The translations under genes were made by a program, and so were the position numbers. From Micropterix aruncella (taxonomy: Eukaryota > Arthropoda > Insecta > Lepidoptera > Micropterigidae), in the NCBI GenBank assembly GCA_944548615.1, contig OX155976.1:1466596-1530595 (forward strand): a DNA stretch of 64,000 bases. Reading direction: 5' to 3'. The first letter of the stretch is position 1; the number at the start of each line of letters is the position of its first letter. Below are positions 44,294 to 54,060 of the stretch, in pieces. Below the pieces are notes generated by a model. That model was not told the origin of the DNA. It was given only the letters and a program-made list of their open reading frames with translations, and made no database searches.

Positions 44294-44580
44294 TTAAAGT
44301 GCATGACGCAATGCTGAAGGCGTGGGGGAAATAAGTGTGTCGATTGAATCGATCAGAAGAAATTGACATGAGTCACCGGCTGCGACTGCATTAATTACCG
44401 AAATTAGATGGAATTTAATGGCAGTACACGTGTGTAATTGATTGTGTTTGCGTTTATAGATTTCTTTAGAATTTATTGCTTTTGTAGACTTGATATGTAG
44501 GACGAAGTTCCTACAGATATCAAGGGCGGGAAACAAGCTCCCTACTCCATCTACTACTACTACTACAGCCGGTAGACGTC
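44294..44580 (+). repeat. Repeat shared with 60655-60850 and LINE 3' end with TAC tail
   Basis: 44330-44500 (AATAAGTGTGTCGATTGAAT, CGATCAGAAGAA, GTTTGCGTTTATAGA words) is homologous to 60660-60850. 44510-44570 resembles the 3' end of the 16440 LINE (GGCGGGAAAC, then TACTACTACTACTAC). No coding content. Confidence 0.5.
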
Positions 44581-44935
44581 CATTATTGGACATAGGCCTC
44601 CCCATAGAACGCCATGATGAACGATCTTGAGCGGGCCCCATCCACTCACTTCCTGCTACAGTGGCATTATGATTGGTCCATCTTGTGGGGTGTCGTCCTA
44701 TGCCGTCTGCCGGTTCGTGGTCGCCATTCGAGAACATTTTACCCTAACGGTTCTGCGAGCTATATGGGTTGCCCGTTGCCATTTCAAGTTGTTTATTTTA
44801 CGAGCTATGTCAGTGGCCTTGGTTCTTCTGCGGATTTTCTTATTTCGGATCCTATCACGCAGTGAAACTCCATGTAAAGCTCTGTAGTGACTCATGATAA
44901 TGAACATCGTAACATTTAAATCAACAAACATTTAT
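44580..44935 (-). mobile_element. RTE-type LINE ORF C-terminus
   Basis: The minus strand encodes SLRDRIRNKKIRRRTKATDI, RKINNLKWQRATHIARR, then after a frameshift GRHPTRWTNH and AGSEWMGPAQDRSSWRSMGR. This is the C-terminal domain of insect endonuclease-reverse transcriptases of RTE type, with the GRPPTRWTDD-like stretch. 5'-truncated. Confidence 0.7.
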
Positions 44936-45143
44936 AATTCCGAAACTCAGTTGACGTAATTTAACTGGCAAAACTGTCGAATCGCCTGATGACTGATAAT
45001 GTTCAAAGACATAATAATTTTATTTTCAACGAGTCTTTCACACGCTGCAACTTATTGATGCATGAAAAAAGCGTCTTTCATAGTTGCAAGTATAATTTCA
45101 CACGAAAATTACTCCACTTAACAGCAGATTTACCGATATATAT

Positions 45144-45194
<51 letters not shown>

Positions 45195-46800
45195 GTAGTA
45201 ACACATCTAGTAAAAAGTTAATGTCATATTTGATTAAGATGTTAGCAAGAAATTGATGCGACATTATTTTATGATTGACACAGTCGCCTAACTAGGCCTA
45301 GGCCTGTTCTAAGGCAGACTTTTAATGATGATATAAAGTGTGCACTGTCAACTTAATCTATAGTTAGTACCTACTTATTTTTAAAACTACAGATATTTAC
45401 GCATATACAAATATGGATAGATACTTATATACATCTATAGATAAAATATATATCCATATATGCACACATACACATACATATATTTATACGAAAATAATAA
45501 TAATACCAAAATAAATAAAATAAAAACTAAAATAATATACATATTATAAAAATCAATTACATATTGATATGACGCTCACATACCTATAATAGTCATTAAA
45601 ATTATCATGGAAAAACTAAATATTAAGTACTAAATACTATCATTCAAAATACAACAGTCAACATATTCCCTAAACCGTCCCTACCCACCTCCAACAACCA
45701 ATCAGTTAGAGATTTTGTAAAAGTGGATGTGTTCTCACTACTTTTAATTGCGTCGGGAAGATTGTTATACATTCTAGGGCCAATGAACGTGAAATGGCGC
45801 TGGCCAAATGTTGTGTAAGATTTTGGCACCATCATATCACCAGTTCTTGTTGCTCTCGTCTTTCCAACTCGTTGATTATAAGGTGTCATTTTATTTTTAG
45901 TATATATTAGGGCCATGCGAACATAAAGCTGTCTTACATCCAAAACCTCGGACTGGATGTAAAGAGTGTCTGACGGAAATCGATACGGTTTACGTGCGAT
46001 TATTTTTAAAATACATTTTTGCGCTACTTCTAGAGGGTGTAGAGTGGACCTTGTACAACCGCCCCATCCTATAATACCATAGCATAGTATTGACTGGCAC
46101 AATGCATAGTAGGTGTTTTTCAGTGTTCTCGGGTCCACAATATCTCTTATTTCCCTGAATATACATGCGAGTTTGCGCACCTTCATCGCCAGCTTATCAA
46201 TATGTGGTTGCCAACGCATCTTATTGTCGATCGTTATACCCAGGTATTGTACCTGTTGTGCTCTTTCTAGAGTAGTGCAGTTGCAATGCTGAGTATTTCT
46301 GTCGCAGTCATGAATGGTCAGTCTATGGTTTAAATGTGGTTGGCCTTTACTATTGTTGCTGAACGTAAGGTACTTAGTTTTATGTATGTTCAGGCTAAGT
46401 AGAGAATTGTCTAACCATTCATGTACTTCATTAATACCCTCATTGGCTACGGAGAATGTTTCATTCCAGTTATAGCCCTCAAAAATAACGACCGTATCAT
46501 CGGCGTTATAAGCACGTACAATTAGCATATTTAATCACTTTTCGTTTGACATTATCAATGGTAAGCCATCTCTTCTATTAGCATCTTTTTGGATAATTAA
46601 ATGGTCTAAATATTAAATATTGTTTTTATCCTACCGCATGTACTACGCCGAGGAAACAACGTTGAGCTCTGATCATATCGACAACCCACGACATCAGAGA
46701 AGACCCAAGACTGGTGACCCCGACATGATGTGAACTGTTTGTTGATTTTAATGTTACGATATTCATCATCATGAGTCACTACAGCTCTCTCCATGGCATG
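44890..46800. mobile_element. LTR-like repeat split by LINE; inverted outer ends
   Basis: 44890-45136 plus 46512-46720 together match 7436-7900, so a LINE (45140-46511) interrupted the repeat. The outer flanks are inverted: AGTGACTCATGATAATGAAC at 44888 against its near-complement at 46750-46775. TGGTGACCCCGACATGATG near 46708-46730 suggests a BEL/Pao LTR edge, while the inverted flanks suggest a DNA foldback; unresolved. Confidence 0.4.
45140..46528 (-). mobile_element. 5'-truncated LINE from the YADD motif onward
   Basis: An open frame of 294 codons (46528-45644) starts at a damaged YADD motif (RAYNADDTVVIFEG), then LLSLNIHKTKYLTFS, VQYLGITIDNKMRWQPHIDK, SILCYGIIGWGG, TTFGQRHFTFIGPRMYNNLP and a tail to LTVVF. 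The 3' UTR ends in (AAAT)n at 45144-45195. Related in its tail to the 9462 and 29382 copies. Confidence 0.8.
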
Positions 46801-46835
46801 TTGCTCGACTTTCAGCTTCTGTAGAGGCCGATAGT

Positions 46836-48366
46836 TAGCGATTCACTCATTAAATCGTACCTACAAAATAGGCAGCAAGTGGTGGAGATTAAAATAATTG
46901 ATGAAATTGAGGAAAAGGCTAAGCAATCGAGATGTGAAATAGTAAACATCGGTGTGCCCTAGGGCTCAATGTTAGGACCTCTCCTCTTCAATCTCTATTG
47001 TAACGATTTAGCAACTAACATAACTTGTGCCAAAACTGTCCGATTTGCAGATGACACCACGTGTATTTTTGAAAGTGATTGTAGAACAAAAATGGAGGAA
47101 TTAATAAACAAAACACTTTTTGAAGTCAATGATTGGTTTAGAGCAAACCAGATGTCGCTAAATTTAAGCAAAACAGTGTTGATCAATAAATGATGATCAG
47201 TGTTCTCAAATAAAAAAGAAAAACAGTTAACTTTAAATTATTCTATCGAGATTGCCAAGTCGACTAAATTTCTAGGAATTTACATCGACGAAAATATGTC
47301 ATGGAAAACCCATATAGACCAGCTTAAGTCAAAATTATGTTCAGCTTGCTATGCGGTATCCAGATTAAGAAAAATATTGGACTAAAAGGAAATTGTGAGT
47401 GCATACTATTCTCTGGTTGAATCCCACTTGAGATATGGGATTTTATTGTGGGCAAATGCCACTGATATTAAAGAGGTATTTATTTTACAAAAAAGGGCCG
47501 TGAGAGCAATACGCGGATTAAATAGAAGAGAATCTTGCAAACCACTATTTCGTGAACTAAAGATCCCCACCGTTTATGCCATACTTATTCACGAAAGCCT
47601 GTCCGAATTCTATAAAAATAAAGGAAAGCACCAAACTCTTGCCCACATACATTCCCACAATACAAGGCACAAATCGATGTATACTCATAATTCTATACCT
47701 GCAACATCACAATTTCAAAGGACAACTCAATACAGAAGCATAACATTTTATAACAGGTTACCAGATGAATTAAAAAATATACAAACATATGCACTATTTA
47801 AAAAACTTACCAAGGAATTTTTACTGCAAAAATGTTTATATGGCACGGACTTTTAAAATTTTATATTCACAATTGACTACTTGTTTATTTTATTTATTAT
47901 TTATTTTTTTTAACTTCCATTTTAATCCTATTCTGAACACTTCATTTTATAGACAATTTACTTACTGATTATGTAACATGATTTAGGAATTATTGCTTTT
48001 ATTTTTATATTTTTACTCTGATTATTATTAGATGCTTTCCAAATCGGACTCCTTGATTATAATTATTATTATTGATTTTTTTTATTTAAAGATTTATACT
48101 TTTTTTTATTTTTGGATTTGGTATTTCTATTTTTGATATTTCTAAATGATCTTTTTAATATTTAGACAATATAATGGTTGATTTTGTATAGTTTATTGAC
48201 TTTCAGATTTCTAACGTGAATTAATTTTATTTTTGCCAGATATATGATATGTTTAAAATATGAATATTATAAAAAATGTATTTATTAATTGTAAGTTCTA
48301 TACTCTTACCGGTTTTTTTGGAATAAATAAACTTTGAACTATGAACTTTGAACTTTGAACTTTGAC
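46836..48366 (+). mobile_element. LINE reverse-transcriptase 3' half with TTTGAAC tail
   Basis: Three frames in series: SYLKNRQ, NIGVP-stop-GSMLGPLLFN (motif B with a stop), VRFADDTTCIF (the YADD site as FADD), SKTVLINK, stops, STKFLGIYIDENMSWKTHID, then 47395-47856 with SLVESHLRYGILLWANA, LQKRAVRAIRGLNRRESCKP and FYNRLPDELKNIQTY. The 3' end carries AACTTTG tandem units (48335-48365). Inactive through three nonsense sites. Confidence 0.82.
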
Positions 48367-48443
48367 CACGTCTCAGAGCTATATGTCATTACTCAGTTTC
48401 ACCGAAATGGCACTAATTAAGATAATATTTATAAGGAACTTAC

Positions 48444-48588
48444 TTGGCTCGTTAGATCTAGCACACGGAATCCACAATCCAGACTCCGTATCAAGTTTAT
48501 CTACTTGGTAGTATTCGATCGGTATACCACCGTCATCTTTGGGTCTCTTCCATTTAAGAGTCGCACCTTCTTTGTGGACATCAGAAAT
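48444..48588 (-). CDS. bt: bt window exon 3: Fn3 N-terminal half
   Basis: Acceptor TATAG before 48588 and donor GTAAGT at 48443. It starts in phase 0 and ends with one base of a Lys codon. It encodes the A-C strands of an Fn3 domain: LKWKRPKDDGG carries the conserved B-strand tryptophan and the DDGG turn, followed by a strand with GLWIPCA. Confidence 0.87.
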
Positions 48589-48664
48589 CTATAAAAAAAA
48601 TAAGAAACGTTCGGTATTCAGTGCGGAAGAACGGCGCATTTCTATCAACGCCTTTTTGATACAC

Positions 48665-49320
48665 GTCTGCTAGACAAAAAAGGAGTGTAATGTGTTCAGG
48701 TTTCAGTTATGTATGTTTTCCGTTTCTTTATTCCATCATAACGTCTAAACGCTTTAACCTATATAGAGGTGTAGGGTATTCTTAGAGTTGTTATGTTATC
48801 CCGAGTTTCATAGAGTAGGTACCTTAACTGTCTAAATATGTACGGCAACCTATCTTGAAATAAAATAATAATTTAATAAAAAAGTTATTTTTAAATCTTA
48901 ATGTCAATTTTTAAATCCCATCAAAAAGGGAGTGTAAGGTATTCAGGGTATATCTATGTATGTACGATTCTTTATTTCACCATAACTTCTAAACGCTTAA
49001 ACCAATTTAGAAGTAAGTGTTATTGTTAGAATCGCCATGTCATTCCGAGTCATAGCGTACCTTAACTCTCCAAGTATAAAGTAAGTAGCTATCTAAATTT
49101 CCAAATGTCAATAAATTAACATAATATATCGTATTGAATGTCTAAATATGTATATGTATATGTATATGTTTTACTATGTATATGTTTTACTAAATATATC
49201 ATGTTTAGTGTCAAATAGTTTGAGAATTTCAAGTAAAGAGTTATCTAAATGTCCAAATGTCAATAAATTAACATAAATATGTGGGGTTTAGTGTCAAATG
49301 AATGGTCTGATTGAGTACAT
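48665..49320. repeat. Diverged ~250-bp tandem repeat, Helitron-flank-like
   Basis: GGAGTGTAATGTGTTCAGG at 48681 recurs as GGAGTGTAAGGTATTCAGG at 48930, with CATAACTTCTAAACGCTT-type words following in both. The first unit resembles 5960-6050. CCAAATGTCAATAAATTAAC is repeated at 49099 and 49251. No ORF. Confidence 0.55.
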
Positions 49321-49516
49321 TCCGGAAATATACATATATCTATATAGATAAATACATAAACAACAAATATTTCATAAAAAACCATATTAAAAAATCTAAA
49401 TACAATATTTCAATGTCTGTACCTACTGACAGCAGAAAACTACATACGCCGAAATAGGGATATCCATAATACACCACCATAATACACACACTATTTAATG
49501 CTACACTATTAAATAA

Positions 49517-49937
49517 GGGGGGCGCCAGTTTTGCATGCGGCAAACTTGCACAAATGTCACTTTTGACAGCTCCAAATTTGTTGAGGGCAGATTTGCAGGA
49601 GGCAACCTTGCAGGCGGCAACCTTGCAGGCGGCAACCTACAGTACAGTTTTTAAGTTTTTCTGTTAGGTTAGGTTAGGTTAGGTTTTTCTTTCCCTAAAA
49701 TCGAAGTGACATTAATTACCGGCATCCTTGTAGTGGATGACTTTTATACATCAAACTAAACATTAAAAAAAATGTTTTAAGTTTTTCTGTTAGGTTAGGT
49801 TAGGTTCTCGAAACGTCAGTTTGACATTTGCAAAACTGCCTTCTGCAAGATTGCCTTCTGCAAAACTGCCGCCTGCAAGAATGCCGTCTGCAAGATTGCC
49901 GTCTGCAAATTTGCCCTCTGCAAGTTTGATGGGACCC
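49517..49937. mobile_element. Foldback-type element with 15-bp subrepeats
   Basis: Flanked by the 8-bp duplication TTAAATAA (49509-49516 and 49938-49945), as in hAT-like elements. The left end holds tandem TTGCAGGCGGCAACC units; the right end holds the complementary TGCAAGATTGCCGTC-type units in inverted order, so the ends fold on each other. The centre has GTTAGGTTAGG runs at 49661-49685 and 49788-49806. The right-end frame reads as pseudo-pentapeptide repeats (ARLPS), a consequence of the 15-bp unit. Confidence 0.72.
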
Positions 49938-50214
49938 TTAAATAACAGTGTCTTAACTGTTAGAGTACAAATTGTATCAGTAGTTCAGATAAAAAATAAA
50001 AAACACAAGCAATTTTCTCACAAGTCACTGAATTCACTGCGTTTTTGTCTGTGATTTGAGGTGCGAATTGTTAAATATACCACTGTTTGGCAATAAATTG
50101 GCGGAGAAAACAATATGAGCGGTAACAAGCACGCAGTTAGCGGGCACGATTTGTACGAGACACCTGACACCATTCAATTTTGATAGCTCTTTCTTTCTCC
50201 TTGTCAGATCATTT

Positions 50215-50762
50215 TAATAAAAGATTGTCTTTATAAAAGACTGACTTTAGAAGAGTCAGTAAAAAATGTTCAAAATATACACCAATTTAAGATAAAAGTA
50301 AAAAAATGGCTCCTTTACGAAGTAGGTCGTACAAAGACTGAAAATGAATTGCTTCATACAATAATTTAAAATATGTGTGTGTGTGTGTGTATTATTATAT
50401 ATGTATGTATATATGTTTGCATGTGTATATGTGTATATATGTATGTTACTAACCCTTTATCATATATATTTGTATTAATATGTGTACTGTTTTATGCCAT
50501 TATCTTAGTGTTAGTATTGAAAGTAGTCTATTAGTCAGTACTACTCAAACGTCACTACTACTCCAAAAACAAAGGCTATATATTTCGTATGCCCAGATAC
50601 AGGCTGTTCGGTCTAGTTGGGCATTCGTCTAGAATGATCGTATGGGATGTATTCATTTTCTTATTACTTATATAAATAATTACAAATCATATCTGTACGA
50701 TCTCACTGTTAACTCTATACCAAGTTGTAACAAATAAAATACAATAAAAATAAATAAATATA
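50215..50762 (+). mobile_element. LINE 3' end, short
   Basis: It encodes FKIKVKKWLLYEVGRTKTEN before a stop, the usual LINE tail peptide, then a 3' UTR with GT/AT microsatellite (50370-50450) and an AAATAAAT tail at 50750-50762. Confidence 0.5.
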
Positions 50763-50802
50763 TGCTTTTCCTATTAATCTTATTAGAGATACAGAATAGT
50801 GA

Positions 50803-51105
50803 TCAAAATCAAAATCAAAATCAAAATGTTCTTTATTCATATAGACACAATTAAATATTATTTTTAATTTATGTTCTTATGATGCGTCCAAGCCTTACTC
50901 CCAAGCCGTTTTGTCATTTACATAATCAGATATTGTATAGTATGCTTTTTTATACAATTTTGCTTTGATGGTAGCTTTAAACTTATTTACAGATAGTTCT
51001 CTAATAGTATGAGGAAGTTTGTTATAGAAGCGTATACATTGTCCCAAAAAAGAATTGCTTATTTTGTACTTGGTACTTGTCATTGATATTGGTACTTGTC
51101 ATATT
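50803..51105 (-). mobile_element. LINE 3' end with TTTTGA tail, next to exon 2 donor
   Basis: 51083-50895 encodes MTSTKYKISNSFLGQCIRFY, NKLPHTIRELSVNKFKATIK, the ORF2 tail. The tail is (TTTTGA)n on the minus strand (50803-50826). TTGGTACTTGTCAT is repeated at 51070 and 51089, right beside the bt exon 2 donor (51108). Confidence 0.7.
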
Positions 51106-51108
51106 TAC

Positions 51109-51232
51109 CTGTAATGGTCCTTCAGGTTTAGATGGTTTGTCGGTGACTGTAACATTGACGGTGACTGAATCCTTTCCGCTGGAATTTACAGCTGTAACTG
51201 TGTATTCGCCCGAATCGTCGCGGCGAGCAGGC
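51109..51232 (-). CDS. bt: bt window exon 2: Ig C-terminal strands
   Basis: The first base completes the Arg codon split in the previous exon, and the exon ends in phase 0 before GTAAAT. It encodes the E-G strands of the Ig domain, including the DDSGEYTVTAVN signature around the tyrosine corner, then the Ig-to-Fn3 linker DKPSKPEGPLQ typical of projectin modules. A LINE fragment and a 14-bp direct repeat lie just inside the intron after the donor. Confidence 0.88.
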
Positions 51233-51317
51233 CTGTAAAACAAGAAAAAATATGAGAACCAAAATATTACTACCTACAACTTGCATGATAAATAAATCGA
51301 AATGTTTTTGAGATCAA

Positions 51318-52085
51318 ATGTCTTTAATTTCAATATTCAAATATTTAATTCAAATATTCAATCTGAGGAAGTATGACCATGTTTCCGAGTACCGATCAAA
51401 ATTGCAATGGCTTCGCATACGGGACCGGAGAAATTTGCATATCCTTTCACTTCTATATAATGTCCTACACAATCCTACATCTCCCTCCTACCTCAACGAG
51501 GCTTTTACCGGATTAGGAAGTCATGGTCTCCCACTTCGTTCAAGTCAGAATAATATCCTACGTATCACAAAACGCAATACCACTTTTTTTTCCTACTCCT
51601 TCTCCGTACATGCAGCTCGACTGTGGAATCAGCTTCCTTTAACTATTCGAGGCGCTAGCTCGCTGTTCACCTTTAAGCAATCATTGAAAAAGCACTTCCT
51701 TTCACAATAAATATTAATCATAAATTCTAACCTTTCCGTTATCCCCTCCCTTTCCTTGCCTTATTTTGGCAGTTTATTTATTTACTTATTTATTTATTTA
51801 TTTATTTGTTAATATATCAAAATATGTATGTATATACATATACATACATATAATATGTCAAACTCAAAAATTTATGTATATACTTACATTTTACTTTAGA
51901 TACACACACAATGTATATTATATGCTATAATTTCAAATTTAATTTTAGGCTATAATTTGTTGCCTACTCTTCTTTTCACACCAGCATGCTGGTTGACTGG
52001 AAGATATTGCTGTAGTGTAGCAATAAGTCCGCCATTGTACCTTATTTTATTGTGCAATAAAGAGATTTTCATTCATTCATTCATT
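51318..52085 (+). mobile_element. LINE tail family with TTCA repeats, copy 1
   Basis: 51318-51710 encodes YDHVSEYRSKLQWLRIRDRR, LSLLYNVLHNPTSPSYLNE, GLPLRSSQNN and ARLWNQLPLTIRGA, a LINE ORF2 C-terminus. The 3' UTR ends in AATAAAGAGATTTTCATTCA and (TTCA)n. The same family lies at 58300-59070 and its 3' end alone at 59519-59587. Confidence 0.75.
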
Positions 52086-52906
52086 TAATTTCGATTAGTA
52101 AGGGGTCGCTTTCAAATGCCGTAGGTATGTAAAACCTCTTCCACTAATGTCGCTTATATCGCGTATTCGACGAACACATCGTGACGAAAAATGGCCAAAA
52201 TAGGGTAGCAATCGTTTTAAAAAATAGCCATCTCTTTAACTTTAAGTTATAAAGGTTAGAAAATCGCGCATTAAAAGTATCTACGTTAGAATTAGAAATA
52301 GTCAAAATGCATAGAAATTATATAATACAGTGCTTAGAGATCATTTGTACCAACGAACATGCTACGAAGATTTTGTACCAACGAACAGTGTCAACATCGA
52401 TCTGTCAATCAGAAAGTAATTACTCTTTTCTATTATTATTAGTGGTTTTTTCTAAGTCAACGTGCAACTAGTTCCGAAAACAGTATAAGCGCCATCGAGT
52501 CGTCAAAATTGTGATTGATTTCATACTGAGGATCGTGAGTAATCGACAATTTATTATTCTGATACTCGGCTAATTCAGCTGGTCATTTTACTATTTACAA
52601 GAAGATCAATAACCAATCGCGATCGCCGTCGCAACGCATCGCGCTGACGTCAATCCCAGCGACGAATCAAATGCGATCTGACTAGAGGCGACTTTACCGA
52701 CGGTCTACCTCGAATGAAAATAGTAATCGGCAATTCCGTCATCGGCGTAAATCGACTTCACCTACTTGTCATGAAATAGGGAGGAGCACTATTGTCTTCA
52801 CAAAAAATATCGTACGATATATTTATTGAGCCGCAAACTTTACAAATAAGTGGACTATTGGACATTTCATTATATTTCATCTTTTATTTCTTAAATATTT
52901 AATACC
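52086..52906. other. Sequence upstream of the intact LINE; 5' UTR and flank
   Basis: Between the (TTCA)n tail and ORF1. It includes the 5' UTR of the LINE, whose start I could not place because no duplicated flank was found. GC-richer from 52440, which may mark the element's 5' UTR. Confidence 0.5.
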
Positions 52907-53974
52907 ATGGATTGCGGAAAATGCGAGAAATCTATAACAACTAAAGAGAAACTGTCCTGCGTGCACTGCCGAGAACATTATCATTTAAAATGCGCCAATA
53001 TGTTGAAAATGAACTATAATAAACTTACAGAAAAAAACATGGCACAATGGCAATGTGATCAATGTAGTTCTTTAGATCCAAGGACTGCAAAAAATACGGG
53101 TTTGGATATTAGCAATGGAGTGGCCACTGAAAGATCACCTGGACCTGTATTATCCGAAAAAGATGGTTTGACGTTTTTTGAGCAATTAAAAACCTACCTC
53201 GACGAAAAACTAATATGTCTGAGGAATGAAATTCGAAGCGAAATGATCTCTGACCTCAAAGACATTATAGGAAATCAAATAAATAGGGAGTTGCGTGAAG
53301 TAAAGTCAGGCTTGATGGCACTACAATCTCTGCAAACATCACTAGAATTCCTGTCAAATCAATATGATGAAATATCTAAGAAAATGAATGAGAAAAACAC
53401 AAAAATTACTGACCTTGAGAAGGAAAATTTATCTCTTCGTGCAGATGTCACAGATCTGAAGTCACGAGTCTCCCAGATCGAGCAAAAGAGTCGTAACTGC
53501 AATATTGAACTGCAAGCCATACCAGAACGCCGAAACGAAAATATACAGGATATGCTCCGAAATTTATGTAAAAGTATTAATGTCCCTATTCAAACTGAGC
53601 AAATAACCGCCTGTCACCGAGTAGCTCGCATGGACACAAGCAATAACAGGCCTAGGAATATTGTTGTATCCTTGAATAGCATTAGGATGAGAGACGAAAT
53701 CCTTGCATCCGTACGAGAATACAATAAGAAATATAGAAATAATAAAATAAACACTTCTCACTTTGGAATCCTAGGAGACCATAGCACTCCAGTTTATGTC
53801 TGCGAACACCTATCTCCTGAAAGAAAGGCGATACATGCCGCATCCAGAATATGGGCTAAAAATAACAAATGGGAATTCGTCTGGATCCGAAATGGCCTTA
53901 TATTTATGCGGAAAAATAACAACACTCCAGCAATCAACATTAAAAATATTACGATGCTACACACTTTGAAATAG
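52907..53974 (+). CDS. LINE ORF1: PHD finger, coiled coil, FP25K-like C-terminal domain
   Basis: 355 residues. Residues 3-55 form a PHD-type finger (CGKC, CVHCREHYHLKC, WQCDQC). Residues about 80-205 are a long helical coiled coil (LREVKSGLMALQ, NTKITDLEKENLSLRADVTD). The C-terminal third (HRVARMD, RPRNIVVSLNSIRMRDEIL, YVCEHLSPERKAIHAA, WEFVWIRNGLIFMRKN) matches the Baculo_FP-like domain found in ORF1 of many insect LINEs. It is inferred to bind the element RNA. Start ATG in an ACCATGG context at 52907. Confidence 0.87.
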   Translation: MDCGKCEKSITTKEKLSCVHCREHYHLKCANMLKMNYNKLTEKNMAQWQCDQCSSLDPRTAKNTGLDISNGVATERSPGPVLSEKDGLTFFEQLKTYLDEKLICLRNEIRSEMISDLKDIIGNQINRELREVKSGLMALQSLQTSLEFLSNQYDEISKKMNEKNTKITDLEKENLSLRADVTDLKSRVSQIEQKSRNCNIELQAIPERRNENIQDMLRNLCKSINVPIQTEQITACHRVARMDTSNNRPRNIVVSLNSIRMRDEILASVREYNKKYRNNKINTSHFGILGDHSTPVYVCEHLSPERKAIHAASRIWAKNNKWEFVWIRNGLIFMRKNNNTPAINIKNITMLHTLK

Positions 53975-54060
53975 CAATATTACTACCACAACGCAAGCCT
54001 TAATTAAGTTAAGATATAAAATTCAATTGCTATAACATCTATTACCAAAATATTCGGGGG

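Noticed and set aside
49661..49806. Telomere or chromosome-end fusion (TTAGG)
   Set aside because: Only short runs, inside a bounded element with target duplication. No subtelomeric context.
52907..53974. Baculovirus insertion because of the FP25K-like domain
   Set aside because: This domain is common in ORF1 of insect LINEs, and ORF2 with endonuclease and reverse transcriptase follows directly, so a viral origin is not needed.
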